From Spirulinaceae cyanobacterium SM2_1_0 (GTDB taxonomy: Bacteria > Cyanobacteriota > Cyanobacteriia > Cyanobacteriales > Spirulinaceae), in the NCBI GenBank assembly GCA_012031265.1, contig JAAUTY010000009.1:1-64000 (forward strand): a stretch of DNA of 64,000 bases. Direction: 5' to 3'. Below, piece by piece: positions 34,725 to 46,733 of this stretch (position 1 is the first letter of the stretch; each line of letters starts with the position of its first letter). The notes beneath the pieces are model-generated. The model did not search any database and was not told the DNA's origin. It saw nothing but the letters and a program-made list of their open reading frames with translations. Position numbers and translations under genes: made by a program.

Positions 34725-37352
34725 CTAAAAAATCCGCAGTTGTTCAGCGGTGGTTCGTTCTGGCGTAGCTTCCGAGACTTTCGGTTTGCTCCGCTTCGCC
34801 GTCGGTTGGTTACTCTTCCGCAAACCGAGGGCGATTTTGCTATGTTTCTCGATTTGACCCATGACCTGCTTGGCGCGGGCGATCACGGGAGCGGGTAGCC
34901 CGGCGAGGCGACCGGCTTCGATGCCGTAGGAGCGATCCGCACCACCCGGTTGGACGTGGTGAAGAAAGACGATCTTATCGGGAAGCTCTTTCACTGTGAC
35001 CTGATAGTTCGCTACATTGTCCAAGAGTGAGGCGAGTTCGTTGAGTTCGTGATAGTGGGTGGCAAAGATTGCGCGGGCACGGATATCGCTGGCAAGATAT
35101 TCGGCCACCGCCCAGGCGATCGAAAGTCCGTCAAAGGTGGCGGTGCCGCGACCAATTTCGTCGAGTAAAACTAGTGATGTTGCAGTCGCATGGTTGAGAA
35201 TATTCGCCGTTTCATTCATCTCCACCATGAATGTGGATTGCCCCGTGGCGAGATCATCGACGGCTCCGACGCGGGTGAAAATGCGATCGCAAATTCCCAA
35301 ACTCGCTTGCGTCGCTGGCACAAAACTACCAATCTGGGCGAGTAATTGGATCAGTCCGACTTGGCGTAGATAACAGCTTTTGCCACTGGCATTGGGCCCG
35401 GTCAGGATGATCAGATCCGGCTGAGAATCGACAGTTTCTGTCGCTCCTAATTGCGTATCGTTGGGAACAAAGAACCCGGCCGGGAGTGACTGCTCGACGA
35501 CTGGATGGCGACCGGCTTCGATGTGAATCACCCGGTCATCGGTGAGAGCAGGGCAACAATAATTTTGGCTGGCGGCGACCTCCGCTAAACCGGCGAGCAC
35601 ATCGACGGCGGCAACGGCACGAGCGGCGGTACGGATGGCACGGACTTGCTCACTGACCTGCGATCGCAAGTCGGCAAAGATCTCGTATTCCAACTGATTC
35701 ATCTCTTCCCGCGCCGTGAGGATGCGGGTCTCACGCTCCTTCAGCTCCGAGGTGATGTAGCGCTCTTCGTTGACCAGAGTTTGCTTGCGGGTGTAGTCCG
35801 GCGGTGCTTTGGACGCTTCGCCGCGCGGCAAGCTGAGGTAATAGCCAAAAACCTTGTTGTAGCCGACTTTGAGCTTGCTGCTACCGAGGCGATCGCGCTC
35901 GGTCACTTCCAGGTCAGCCAGCCACTGGCGATCGGCAGCAAGCTGTTGGCGGCGCTCGTCGAGCTGGGCGTGGATGCCGTCGCGGATGACGCCGCCGTCT
36001 TTGAGGTGCAGCGGCGGCGACTCGACGAGGTGGCTAAGGACGTGCTGACCGAGGCGTTCGAGGTCAGCGGGTGGCTGTTGCAGTGCTCGTAGATAGGGTG
36101 ACTGACCGCGCTGGGCGATCGCCGCTAGTGCCGTCAGCCTGACCAATGAGTCCGCTAAACCGCAGAGATCACGGGCGTTTGCCGTGCCCGCCCCGACGCG
36201 GCCGCTCAGACGTTCGAGGTCATAGAACTGGCGCAGGGTTTTGCTCAGCTCCTGACGCAATTCGAGATCATCGGCCAATTCTCGAATCGTCGCCTGACGT
36301 GTTCGAATCGCTTCGCGTTCGAGCAGCGGTTGCAGCAGCCAGCGACGCAGAGCACGACCGCCCATCGCCGTTTGGGTACGGTCGAGTGCCCAGAGCAGTG
36401 AGCCGTGGAAGCTGCCATCGCGGACGGTTTGGGTGATTTCCAAGTTGCGGCGGCTCTGATGATCGAGGATGAGATAGTCGCTGAGGCTGTAGGTGCGCGG
36501 TGGTTGCAGCGGCACGCGATGGGCTTTCTGGGTTGTTTCCAGGTACTCCAGCAGGCCGCCAGCGGCGCGAATGCTCAGGGGCAGATGCTCACAACCGATG
36601 CCTTCGAGCGATCGCAACTCAAAGCTCCCCAATAAGCGACTGCGAGCCTCACCAAGATCGAAGTGGCGCTGGGGTCGCAGCGAATAGCAAAAACAGTCCG
36701 GTAAACCATCGGGAAGATCGGCCGATTTTTGCCCCGGTCGCAGGAGAGAACCAAGGTCGGGAGCGTTGGTCGGCAGGAGGATTTCGGCAGGCTGCAAACG
36801 TAGGAGTTCCTGTTGCAAAACCTCGGTATTTTGCGCCTGGGTGGCAAAAAATTCACCCGTGGAAATGTCAGCGTAGGCTAGCCCCCAATGCTGCTTGGCG
36901 ATCACCACCGCCGCCAGAAAATTATTGCGGCGGGAGGTAAGCATACCGTCATCAGTAAGCGTGCCGGGCGTCAACAAGCGGGTGACTTGCCGCTCAACAA
37001 TTCGCCCCTCCGCCTTTGCTTTCGACGCCTCTTCCACCTGATCACAGATCGCCACCGCGTAGCCTTTCTCGACGAGCTGCGCGCTGTAGCGATCGAGGGC
37101 ATGGTGGGGCACACCAGTCATGCGCACCCGCCCGATGTCTTTGCCCCCTTCTTTACTCGTGAGAACCAGTTCTAGTTCCTGAGAAATCGTCACCGCGTCC
37201 TGGAAAAAGCACTCAAAAAAGTCGCCGACGCGATAGAGCAAGAGCGCATGGGGATACTGCTCTTTCACGGCGATGTAGTGCTGCATCATCGGCGAGAGCT
37301 TGTCGCGCTGGAGAGGGTGGTAGTCGGCGTGGGGCGCGTTTTTCTCAGGCAT
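34725..37352 (-). CDS. mutS: DNA mismatch repair protein MutS
   Basis: I start at ATG 37352 ([18 protein letters not shown]), giving 875 residues. An upstream in-frame start at 37430 would add 26 atypical residues. The mismatch-recognition motif is GDFFECF (Phe-X-Glu) near the N-terminus after [16 protein letters not shown]. The ATPase domain has GPNASGKS (Walker A, about residue 648), [14 protein letters not shown] (Walker B/signature) and ATHYHEL. It is a complete MutS1. No mutL is adjacent. It acts on base mismatches during replication. Confidence 0.95.
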   Translation of the reverse strand: MPEKNAPHADYHPLQRDKLSPMMQHYIAVKEQYPHALLLYRVGDFFECFFQDAVTISQELELVLTSKEGGKDIGRVRMTGVPHHALDRYSAQLVEKGYAVAICDQVEEASKAKAEGRIVERQVTRLLTPGTLTDDGMLTSRRNNFLAAVVIAKQHWGLAYADISTGEFFATQAQNTEVLQQELLRLQPAEILLPTNAPDLGSLLRPGQKSADLPDGLPDCFCYSLRPQRHFDLGEARSRLLGSFELRSLEGIGCEHLPLSIRAAGGLLEYLETTQKAHRVPLQPPRTYSLSDYLILDHQSRRNLEITQTVRDGSFHGSLLWALDRTQTAMGGRALRRWLLQPLLEREAIRTRQATIRELADDLELRQELSKTLRQFYDLERLSGRVGAGTANARDLCGLADSLVRLTALAAIAQRGQSPYLRALQQPPADLERLGQHVLSHLVESPPLHLKDGGVIRDGIHAQLDERRQQLAADRQWLADLEVTERDRLGSSKLKVGYNKVFGYYLSLPRGEASKAPPDYTRKQTLVNEERYITSELKERETRILTAREEMNQLEYEIFADLRSQVSEQVRAIRTAARAVAAVDVLAGLAEVAASQNYCCPALTDDRVIHIEAGRHPVVEQSLPAGFFVPNDTQLGATETVDSQPDLIILTGPNASGKSCYLRQVGLIQLLAQIGSFVPATQASLGICDRIFTRVGAVDDLATGQSTFMVEMNETANILNHATATSLVLLDEIGRGTATFDGLSIAWAVAEYLASDIRARAIFATHYHELNELASLLDNVANYQVTVKELPDKIVFLHHVQPGGADRSYGIEAGRLAGLPAPVIARAKQVMGQIEKHSKIALGLRKSNQPTAKRSKPKVSEATPERTTAEQLRIF

Positions 37353-37757
37353 GGATTCGGCAGACGCAAGGAGCGAAGTTTTATTGTACTGACTGATGAT
37401 CGGTACTGACTGGCGATCGCCCCAGCCCAATCGATCAGGTGGTCGTCTAGGGCAATGCGGTCATCTAGTACCAAGGGAGCCGGGGGATTGATGGGACTGG
37501 TCAGATACCGCTCAATCCTGATGAGATTTTGGGTTTCCCGCATGACTTTCACCAGCCCCGGTCAGAAAAGAATGGCCGCCACTCTTGACAGGACTTACCT
37601 CTTCTATGGAAATGGGTCGGGTCAATGTCTGGAGCCAGATTTAGCTCACCGCCGCAGTTTTGCGCCACACTCCCGATCGGGGTGGCGGCCGCTTGTAGGG
37701 ATTGCCAAGGTGTCAGTTGATCGCGCACAATCATCGCAACTTTAGCCGCTGCTGCCC
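37353..37757. other. Intergenic region, no gene seen
   Basis: These 405 bases lie between the divergent mutS and EamA transporter genes. An open frame at 37455-37745 has no protein-family features. The region likely holds both promoters, but no consensus element is clear. Confidence 0.4.
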
Positions 37758-38792
37758 ATGGCAACCTCCTCGCAAACCTTTCAACTCTCCGGTCGCGCCT
37801 ATTTGATGATCGCCATTGCCATTTTTGGGGCGGCAAATGCGATCACCCGTAGGCTCACCGATGTTGGTGCCGAAAACCTCATCGAGGGACGCAACCCGAT
37901 TTCGTTTTGTAATGTGCTGTTTGTTGGGAATCTCTGCGCGCTGATCTTGCTCAGTATTATTTATTACCGGCAGTGGCGACCATCGGTGTTGCGGCAGATT
38001 AGCTGGCAGAGTTGGTTGACGATGACCTTGGTGGCGATCTTGGGGGCGGCTGTGGTGCCAACGCTGATCTTCACGGCTCTCTCGCTCACAGCGGTCAACA
38101 ATGTCATTTTGCTCGGACAGGTGGATACGCCGCTGATTTTAGTTTTGTCCGTTTGGTTACTGGGCGATCGCGTCAATGCTTGGGTAGTCGCTGGGGCAGT
38201 TGTGGCTTTTATCGGCGTGTCGCTGACCGTGCTCCTCCAATCACCGGATAGTGAGATGATGACGACGGGGGTGGGGTTTGCGATCGGTCGTGGCGAGTTG
38301 TACACCCTGATTGCGGCGGTGGGAAAAGCGATCGGCAATCTGATCAGTCGCATTAACTTGCAGCAGATTCCGCTGGGGATTTTTAGCACCTATCGGATGT
38401 TGATCGGCACGATCGCCTTCTTCATCGCCACGGTCGTACTCTATGGACCGGAGCATTTTATGGATGTTGCCTCGCCGTTTTTGTGGCAGTGGATGTTGTT
38501 GTATAGCGCCGTGATCGTCGTTGGTGGTCAGCTCTCCTGGTTCAGCGGTCTCAAGCAGAGTAGCGCCAGTGAAGTCTCACTCGCGACCGCCTTCACGCCG
38601 CTAGCGGGGGTATTGGCGGCGTATTTGATTCTGGGAGAAGCCCCGACCTTTGCCCAATACATCGGCGGTGGCGTGATCGTGGGCGGCATCGCGCTCAATC
38701 AAATCGGCGTCCAGCGGTTGAATGTCACAGCACCCGAGCAACAGCCGACTAAGCAAGCAATGACCGAAGCTATCGGTTACAAGGGAGTTTAG
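37758..38792 (+). CDS. EamA/DMT family transporter
   Basis: The protein has 344 residues with about ten predicted transmembrane helices in two EamA repeats. The first includes IAIFGAANAITRRLTDVGAENLIEGRNP, and the second ends SLATAFTPLAGVLAAYLILGEAPT. It belongs to the drug/metabolite transporter superfamily and would export or import a small metabolite across the plasma membrane. The substrate cannot be predicted. It is divergent from mutS and convergent with pgm, with a 37-bp gap. Confidence 0.88.
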   Translation: MATSSQTFQLSGRAYLMIAIAIFGAANAITRRLTDVGAENLIEGRNPISFCNVLFVGNLCALILLSIIYYRQWRPSVLRQISWQSWLTMTLVAILGAAVVPTLIFTALSLTAVNNVILLGQVDTPLILVLSVWLLGDRVNAWVVAGAVVAFIGVSLTVLLQSPDSEMMTTGVGFAIGRGELYTLIAAVGKAIGNLISRINLQQIPLGIFSTYRMLIGTIAFFIATVVLYGPEHFMDVASPFLWQWMLLYSAVIVVGGQLSWFSGLKQSSASEVSLATAFTPLAGVLAAYLILGEAPTFAQYIGGGVIVGGIALNQIGVQRLNVTAPEQQPTKQAMTEAIGYKGV

Positions 38793-38829
38793 CGGGCGCA
38801 GTTTCACAGCAACTGATTGTCAGGTCAGT

Positions 38830-40507
<1,678 letters not shown>

Positions 40508-40537
40508 TCAGTCAGCGGCAAGTTGGGGGCGATCGCT

Positions 40538-41316
40538 CTAAAAGAACGGCAACGGCAAGCTAAAGACCATCGAGCCAATCGTGCCGAGCAATTGCAGCAC
40601 GGGAATGCCTAAACCGTTGCCGCCCTCACCAGGATTCTGCACGCGCTCAACCCAGCCGATGAATTGATCGGTGGTGCGAACCGCCGCTTCATCCCCCCGC
40701 TGCTCAAAAATCGCCGGGCGATTTGGGCGTCTTGTACCGCTCCCGGCAGATCGGTGAGGTAGTGGCGCATGATGCCGCGTCCCAGATAGGCGGGGGCGAA
40801 CTGGGGATCGAGTTGCAGGGCTTGATTGTAGTAATCAATCGCGCCAATGTAGTTGTTGTAGCTGGCTTCCTGCGCTCCCAACGCAAAGAAATGTTCGGGG
40901 GTGGCATTGGGATTTGCAAACCCGACCGCACCCTGCATGAGGGCGTTGTCGAGGCGTGCCCCCCAGAGATAGGTATTGGTCAGATAGGCATTGCGCAGAT
41001 CGGCGGCGGCGAGATCCGCACCCATGAGGTTTGCCCCGCTGAGATTGGCACTGTTCAGCGAAGCGCCAGCGAGGTTGGCTCCCCGCAGGTCAGCTCCGGA
41101 GAGATCCGCTTGGCTGAGGTTGGCTCGCCGCAGGTCAGCGCCCCGCAGGTCAGCGCCCCGCAGGTTTGCCATCACGAGGCCGGTATTGGCGAGGTCGCAG
41201 CTCGGGCACTGGCGCGTGGACAGGAGTTGATTGACGTGGGCGACATTTTCCGCGCGGGCGGGGGCTGCCACACTGAGGCTAGCGAGTAGACAGGCAATGA
41301 GCAAAGGGCGTTGCAT
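40538..41316 (-). CDS. Secreted pentapeptide-repeat/TPR protein, apparent frameshift
   Basis: The signal peptide is [22 protein letters not shown], cleaved at about residue 22. A CPSC motif follows, then roughly 16 pentapeptide repeats (A(D/N)LxG pattern, about 45-125), and a TPR pair (about 145-200; [29 protein letters not shown]). The annotated phase turns into nonsense near [11 protein letters not shown] shift at about 40711-40720 continues as [20 protein letters not shown] and ends in a hydrophobic C-terminus [10 protein letters not shown], with the stop at 40538. It is a right-handed beta-helix protein, probably periplasmic or thylakoid-lumenal. Function unknown. Confidence 0.8.
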
Positions 41317-41545
41317 GATGCAGCAGGACGCGAAACTTAGCCTCTATTGTGCAAGATTCGCGTGGAATCGTCGCGCCTCGGCTGGGAGATGCCGCCAAAA
41401 GTTGGGCGGCTGACCCGAGCGACGATTTGCGACAAGAGGTGCGGTTGGCTTGGTTGGCTGAGCGGCGCGGGCTGTTTTCCGCTTTCCTGTAGAATAAGCG
41501 CGGGCATGGCTGCCAGTTGTACTGCCGAGAGGAGAATTTTCGAAC

Positions 41546-42889
41546 GTGGCTACTCGCGTTGTTATCGTGCGTCACGGGCAGAGTGATTACAATGCCCGCC
41601 AGCTGATCCAGGGCCGCTGCGATGAGTCGGTGCTGACGGAGCGTGGCACTGCTGATGCGATAAAAGTGGCGGCCGCGTTAGAGAATCTCAGCTTCGCGGC
41701 GCTTTATCACAGCCCCCTCCAGCGTGCGGCGCAGACGGCGGCGACGATTCGCGATCGCTTCACGACCCCTCCACCGGCGATCGCCAGCGACCAGCTCCTA
41801 GAGATCGACCTGCCGCTGTGGGAGAAGCTGTCGAAGTCAGCCGTGCGAGAACAGTTTGCTGAGCAATATCAGCAGTGGCAACAGCAGCCAGATGAGTTTT
41901 TTATGACCGTGGGCGATCGCCCGCACTACCCAGTGCGCGCCCTCTATGCCCAAGCCCAGGCTTTTTGGCAGGAAGTCTTACCCAAACACCCCGATGCCAC
42001 CCTCCTGGTTGTTGCCCACAACGGCATTAACCGCTGCCTGCTGATGACTGCCCTGGGCATGGCTCCGGCTCGCTACCAGACGCTACAACAATCCAATTGC
42101 TGCATCAACATCCTCAATTTCCAGGGCGGTTGGGGCGAGCCAGTACAGCTCGAATCCCTCAATCAAGTCGCGCACCTCGGCATCCCGCTGCCGCCGCCGC
42201 GCCCGCCGGGGACGCCCGTGCGCCTGTTGCTCGTCCGTCACGGCGAAACGGAGTGGAACCGGGTTTCGCGCTTCCAGGGCGCGATCGATGTGCCCCTTAA
42301 TGATGCCGGTCGCGCCCAGGCCCGGAAGGCGGCAGACTACCTGCGTGATGTACCCTTGAATTTTGCGGCTAGCAGCCCGCTTCTGCGCCCCAAGGAAACG
42401 GCTGAGATCATCCTCGCGCCGCATCCTGACCTTAAGCTGCGCCTCGATGCCCGCTTCTGCGAGATCAGTCACGGCAGTTGGGAGGGCAAGTTCGAGCGGG
42501 AGATCGCGACCGAATATCCGGAACTCCTCCAGCGCTGGAAGAGTTCTCCCGATACGGTACAGATGCCCGACGGTGAGAATTTGCGGCAGGTCTGGGAACG
42601 GGCGATCGCCGCCTGGCAGGATCTTGTCCAAGCCGCCTTCGCTGCCAGCACACCGGCATCGCCTACGGTCGGTCTCCTCGTCGCCCACGATGCGATTAAC
42701 AAAGTTATCCTCTGCCATCTGCTCGGTCTCGCACCGAAAGACTTCTGGGCGATGAAGCAGGGCAATGGCGCGGTCAGTGTCATCGACTACCCCTACGGCC
42801 CCGACCGTCTACCCATTCTGCAAGCGATCAATCTCACCTCGCACCTTGGTGCGGGCGTCCTGGATCGCACAGCGGCGGGTGCTCTCTAG
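41546..42889 (+). CDS. Tandem histidine phosphatase (two phosphoglycerate-mutase-like domains)
   Basis: The protein has 447 residues. The first domain begins VIVRHGQSDYN (His10) and the second LLVRHGETEWN (His about 231). Each has its second histidine (VVAHNGINR and VAHDAINKV) and the ExPLxE/E-type segments. Two complete catalytic sites in one chain is a known cyanobacterial arrangement. Such proteins dephosphorylate small phosphate esters, and the substrate is unproven. The start is GTG 41546 with GAGAGGAG at a suitable distance. Confidence 0.88.
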   Translation: MATRVVIVRHGQSDYNARQLIQGRCDESVLTERGTADAIKVAAALENLSFAALYHSPLQRAAQTAATIRDRFTTPPPAIASDQLLEIDLPLWEKLSKSAVREQFAEQYQQWQQQPDEFFMTVGDRPHYPVRALYAQAQAFWQEVLPKHPDATLLVVAHNGINRCLLMTALGMAPARYQTLQQSNCCINILNFQGGWGEPVQLESLNQVAHLGIPLPPPRPPGTPVRLLLVRHGETEWNRVSRFQGAIDVPLNDAGRAQARKAADYLRDVPLNFAASSPLLRPKETAEIILAPHPDLKLRLDARFCEISHGSWEGKFEREIATEYPELLQRWKSSPDTVQMPDGENLRQVWERAIAAWQDLVQAAFAASTPASPTVGLLVAHDAINKVILCHLLGLAPKDFWAMKQGNGAVSVIDYPYGPDRLPILQAINLTSHLGAGVLDRTAAGAL

Positions 42890-42974
42890 CCTTTGAATCA
42901 GGTTTGGGGAGACTGATCCTCACACGCGCTCATCACAGGCTGGCGCGGCTTGTCAGTGTAGTAAGCTTTTCCCG

Positions 42975-43658
42975 CTACACCTCGCGGTCGAAAAAGCGAT
43001 CAAGAATCCGTGCCTGCTGAGCCGCTGTCAAGCTTGTGAGGGGGCGCGTCGTCATGTCGCCGATATCACCATGCTGGTCAAGGAAGGGACTGGTGGAGCG
43101 GGCTTTCTGGTCAGCCATGCGCTTGTCGGTGCCATTGCGCTCCAGATGTTCGAGCAGTTGTGGCTCGGTGTGCGCGAGCTTGAGGCGCTGGCGGCATTCA
43201 AAGAATGTAAACACGAGATTGCCGAGACGAATGCGATCGCCATCGGTCAGGCGCTGGCGGCTCTGCACCAGTTCACCGTTGACAAACGAGCCATTGGTAC
43301 TTCCCAGATCATGCAGATAGAACGCATCTGTATCTCGCCGATATTGAATCGCGGCATGACGACGCGAAAGTCGCTCTTCAGAGATCGGAATCGTAGCCCC
43401 GCTCCCGCGTCCAATCACCCAAATCGCCTCGGGCTGCATGAGTGTCTGCGTCCGGCTACCCAGTAGATTGGCGATCAGATGGGGATGCGAGGAATTGGTC
43501 ACGCCGATCACATATTTAATCCGGAGTGGCTCCAGCGTGACTGCGCTACCCTCTTCGAGGTGCAGGATCTCATTCAGCAGCTCGCGATTGTGTTCGTAGA
43601 GCTTGAGGAAAACCTGGTAAAGACCCAGTTTTTCGACGAGTTTGACAGCTTCAGACAT
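42975..43658 (-). CDS. FHA domain protein
   Basis: The protein has 227 residues. The helical N-terminus (about 1-50, VKLVEKLGLYQVFLKLYEHNRELLNEILHLE) precedes an FHA domain (about 78-155). The domain has GRG, SRRHA and LGSTNGSFVNG, the phosphothreonine-binding residues. The tail is low complexity. FHA domains read out Ser/Thr kinase activity. The only clear kinase in the window is the large kinase-GGDEF protein, far away, so pairing is speculative. Confidence 0.9.
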   Translation of the reverse strand: MSEAVKLVEKLGLYQVFLKLYEHNRELLNEILHLEEGSAVTLEPLRIKYVIGVTNSSHPHLIANLLGSRTQTLMQPEAIWVIGRGSGATIPISEERLSRRHAAIQYRRDTDAFYLHDLGSTNGSFVNGELVQSRQRLTDGDRIRLGNLVFTFFECRQRLKLAHTEPQLLEHLERNGTDKRMADQKARSTSPFLDQHGDIGDMTTRPLTSLTAAQQARILDRFFDREV

Positions 43659-43706
43659 CGGGTAGAAACTCCCGGTCTCACCGGGAGGTGGAGAAGGTTC
43701 AGGGTT

Positions 43707-43817
43707 GACTTAGGAGTGGATGAGTTTTAAGTTCTTAGTTCCAAATTTTGAGTGGCAGAGCTGACTCAAAATTTGGAACTCAAAATTTGGAACTTAATAT
43801 AAGTCTCACTCCTTAGG
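43707..43817. repeat. Structured inverted-repeat element between FHA and DUF3493 genes
   Basis: TTCCAAATTTTGAGT (43739-43753) pairs perfectly with ACTCAAAATTTGGAA (43764-43778). A second copy of ACTCAAAATTTGGA follows directly (43778-43791). Outer arms CTTAGGAGTG and CACTCCTTAG nearly pair as well. The element fills the gap and uses ACTCAAAA units like the core of the CTAGTAC repeats, though the ends differ. Confidence 0.7.
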
Positions 43818-43818
43818 G

Positions 43819-44088
43819 TTAGGGTTCAGAGGAGCGATCGCGCCGTAGCAACCAAATCGCCAGAGCCACGACGCCGATTTGCACCGCTAGGTTGGTGAAT
43901 GTATTCGGTGCGCTCTGACCCGCGCCGAGTTGAGCCAGAAAGACGATGCCACCGATGAAACCAGAGGCAGCCATGCCAACATAGATAAAGCGTCGTAAGC
44001 CGCGATAGGGCGTCCTTAGCTCGGCACGCAAGCGGGCGGACTTTTCGGGCGAAAGCTTGGTTGCACGAGGCGATTGGAAAGGAGCCAT
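43819..44088 (-). CDS. DUF3493 membrane protein (LPA-type low-PSII-accumulation family)
   Basis: The protein has 89 residues. The core RLRAELRTPYRGLRRFIYVG precedes two membrane helices (about 32-55 and 66-82), the standard DUF3493 pattern. Plant relatives (LPA2/LPA3-type) assist photosystem II assembly, so a thylakoid role is inferred. It ends with basic RRDRSSEP. It is divergent from tRNA-Thr. Confidence 0.8.
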   Translation of the reverse strand: MAPFQSPRATKLSPEKSARLRAELRTPYRGLRRFIYVGMAASGFIGGIVFLAQLGAGQSAPNTFTNLAVQIGVVALAIWLLRRDRSSEP

Positions 44089-44190
44089 GCATCTCGATTA
44101 CTGTGTCGCTTAAATTGTAGTCGATCCTCTTCCAGACTGAATCAAGGCCGGTCAGTACCAGCGATTTCGCGCTAAAATGAAAAGTCGCGT

Positions 44191-44262
44191 GCCGATGTAG
44201 CTCAGGGGTAGAGCATTCGATTCGTAATCGAACGGTCAGCGGTTCAAATCCGCTCATCGGCT
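44191..44262 (+). tRNA. tRNA-Thr (anticodon CGU)
   Basis: These 72 bases give a perfect acceptor (GCCGATG/CATCGGC), a D arm GCTCAGGGGTAGAGC, an anticodon stem TTCGA/TCGAA with loop TTCGTAA (anticodon CGT) and a T arm GCGG-TTCAAAT-CCGC. CCA is not encoded. Confidence 0.95.
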
Positions 44263-44481
44263 TCCCGATCAAACGCTTGAATCCAAAAGGATACGCGCGG
44301 ATAGAACCCGGCATTTGAGAAGCAAAGGCTTCTAGCTATAGGTGCGATCGCGCGCTTGATAATTACCCTGCTTGCCAAGGTCGTTGAGAAGCAGCCTATT
44401 CTGGTGGTCAATTGGAGTCGAGCGTCTTCGCCTCAAGCTGGTAGAGGTTATCCCGTAAAAGTGGATCAGCAGTCCGCCACT

Positions 44482-45540
44482 TTAGGCAGGTCGGGGAACC
44501 GCCGCGATCGCCGCTCGCACGTCCGCAACCAATTCATCGATCCGGGCGCGGGTCGTACTCCAGCTACAGAGGAAGCGCGCGCCACCAACCCCGATGAAGG
44601 TGTAGAACTGCCAGCCTTGGGCGCGGAGGCGATCGCCCACGGCCGGCGGCAACTGCACAAACACACCATTGGCTTGGCAAGGAAACAGCAGCTCAACACC
44701 GGGGATTTGTTGTAATTGCGCGGCTAGGTAAGCAGCGCAAGCATTGGCGTGGGCGGCATTTTTCAGCCAAGCGCCCGTTTCCAGTAGACCCAGCCAGGGC
44801 GCGGCGATAAAGCGCATCTTGGACGCCAATTGACCCGCCTGTTTGCAGCGGTAGTCGAAATCTTCTGCCAGCGCCTTGTCGAAGAACAGAATCGCCTCGC
44901 CCACCGCCATGCCATTTTTCGTCCCGCAAAAGCAGAGCACATCGATGCCTCGCCGCCAAGTCAGGTCAGCCGGAGCCACCCCCAGAGCGGCAACCGCATT
45001 GGCAAAGCGCGCGCCGTCGAGATGGACTTTTAGGTCATGTTGGTGGGCGATCGCCCCGATCGCGTCCAGTTCCGCGAGCGAATAGAGGGTGCCCACTTCC
45101 GTCGCCTGGGTGAGGCTGAGGGCTTTTGGCTTCGGATAGTGGATGTCGTTGCGCTTGGTGATGATCGCGTCGATGGCGGCGGGGGTCAGTTTGCCCTGTT
45201 CGCCTTTGCCAAGCAGTAATTTGGAGCCGTTGGAGAAAAACTCTGGCGCGCCGCACTCGTCGGTCTCGACGTGAGCGAGTTCGTGGCAGATGACGCTGTG
45301 GTAGGACTGGCAGAGCGAGGCGAGCACCAGCGAGTTCGCAGCGGTGCCGTTGAAGGCGAAGAAGACTTCGCAATCGGTCTCAAATAGCTCGCGGAAACCC
45401 TCAGCAGCGCGGCGAGTCCAGTCGTCGTTGCCATAGGCCGGGGCGCTGCCGTGGTTGGCTTTGAGGGTGTAGTCGAGGGCTTCGGGGCAGATGCCGGCGT
45501 AGTTGTCGCTGGCAAATTGTTCGGCGCAGTTCACGGTCAT
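44482..45540 (-). CDS. Low-specificity threonine aldolase / beta-eliminating lyase (PLP)
   Basis: The protein has 352 residues. It begins with the SDNYAG motif typical of threonine aldolases. The PLP lysine is in CFCGTKNGM (about residue 204), and HLDGARFANA is the cofactor-binding Asp loop. It cleaves L-threonine to glycine and acetaldehyde, or acts on a related beta-hydroxy amino acid. It lies alone, with a 444-base upstream gap. Confidence 0.9.
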   Translation of the reverse strand: MTVNCAEQFASDNYAGICPEALDYTLKANHGSAPAYGNDDWTRRAAEGFRELFETDCEVFFAFNGTAANSLVLASLCQSYHSVICHELAHVETDECGAPEFFSNGSKLLLGKGEQGKLTPAAIDAIITKRNDIHYPKPKALSLTQATEVGTLYSLAELDAIGAIAHQHDLKVHLDGARFANAVAALGVAPADLTWRRGIDVLCFCGTKNGMAVGEAILFFDKALAEDFDYRCKQAGQLASKMRFIAAPWLGLLETGAWLKNAAHANACAAYLAAQLQQIPGVELLFPCQANGVFVQLPPAVGDRLRAQGWQFYTFIGVGGARFLCSWSTTRARIDELVADVRAAIAAVPRPA

Positions 45541-45984
45541 GGCAAGCGGAGAGGGGCGGCAAAGTCTCGATTATAAATAATGAGTTGGCGGGGCGATCGC
45601 CAAGAATCCCCCAACTCGCCACCCAACGCCGCACGGACAGGCTGATGTCAACTGCCAGGGGGCGCGATCGCCTTCTCTAGCCCGACTGTCGGCGCGTCCT
45701 CGTTGAGCTGGGAGCGTCGTTGGCAACCCGCTCAGCCCAGGTTCTGGGAGTCTTGGAGATTTGGATGCCGAGCCAGTATCTCATGGCTATGGCTGGAGGG
45801 AGGCGATGGGGATATGTCATCGACTCAACGCCACACCGCATAACGCCTCCAGACAATCACTCTTCAGTAAACCAGCGCCGCGATCGCGCTCCGAAGTGTT
45901 GGAGAGTCGGTTCTGGCTGGTCAGTCAAGATGATTTTCCCTGACCGCCCAATCCTGGTTCCAGAAAAACTCTTCAAACAAGCGC
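45541..45984. other. Intergenic region, no gene seen
   Basis: These 444 bases lie between the threonine aldolase start and the sulfite-oxidase-like stop. A plus-strand open frame at 45720-46073 is antisense to the next gene in part and has no family features. Confidence 0.45.
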
Positions 45985-46581
45985 TTACAGGTGATCAAAT
46001 CGCTCCTCTGCCCAGGGATCGCCGCGTCGGTGATAGCCGTGGCCTTCCCAGAAGCCGAGGGTTTCCTGGCTGAGAAATTCGAGACCGCTGATCCACTTGG
46101 CACTCTTCCAAGCGTAGAGATGGGGAATCACCGTGCGGACGGGACCGCCATGTTCAGCGGGCAGCGGCTCACCGTCGAGTTGGATGGCGAAGAAATTTTC
46201 CTCGCGGGCGAAATCAGCCAAGCTCACATTCGCGGTGTAGTCGCCGTAGCAATGCTGCATCACGCAGACGGCCTGCGGGTCAATCTCGAAGCAGGCGAGT
46301 ACATCGGTGACCTTGATGCCCGTCCAAGTGACATCTAGTTTTGACCAGCGGGTTACGCAATGGAAGTCTTTGGTGAATTCCTGCTGCGGCAGCGCTAGTA
46401 GCTCGTTCCAGCTCAAAAACTGTCGCTTCGCGAGACCCCAAACTTGCAACTTCCAGTCCTGGGGGGCGATCTGCGGGGTGTCACCGTAGGTGAGAACAGG
46501 AAACCCTTTTGCCAGGTGCTGTCCGGGAGGGACGCGATCGCCCAGTTCAGCTCCAGGTTTTTCAAAAAACTTGCCCGCCAT
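45985..46581 (-). CDS. Sulfite-oxidase-like molybdopterin-dependent oxidoreductase
   Basis: The protein has 198 residues and belongs to the Oxidored_molyb (YedY-like) family. The molybdenum-ligating cysteine is in FHCVTRWSKLDVTW (about residue 74). LPAEHGGPVRTVIPHLYAWKSAKW and the terminal GYHRRGDPWAEERF are family hallmarks. It lacks a Tat signal, so it is probably cytoplasmic, unlike E. coli MsrP. Substrate unknown. Confidence 0.88.
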   Translation of the reverse strand: MAGKFFEKPGAELGDRVPPGQHLAKGFPVLTYGDTPQIAPQDWKLQVWGLAKRQFLSWNELLALPQQEFTKDFHCVTRWSKLDVTWTGIKVTDVLACFEIDPQAVCVMQHCYGDYTANVSLADFAREENFFAIQLDGEPLPAEHGGPVRTVIPHLYAWKSAKWISGLEFLSQETLGFWEGHGYHRRGDPWAEERFDHL

Positions 46582-46733
46582 TAGCTGCGGCTGGCTGAAG
46601 CCAGGAGCGAAAATTTACCCTAGCTTAGCGCGCGATCGCCCCATCCAGTTTCCCAAAATCAATCAGGAAGGCACGAATCGCGCCTCCCTGATCATGGATG
46701 ATTTTGGGCTGGTCACTCAGCGCCAGCCTCCTC

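Noticed and set aside
45720-46073. 117-residue plus-strand frame in the 45.5-46.0 kb gap
   Set aside because: Partly antisense to the sulfite-oxidase-like gene. No recognisable features.
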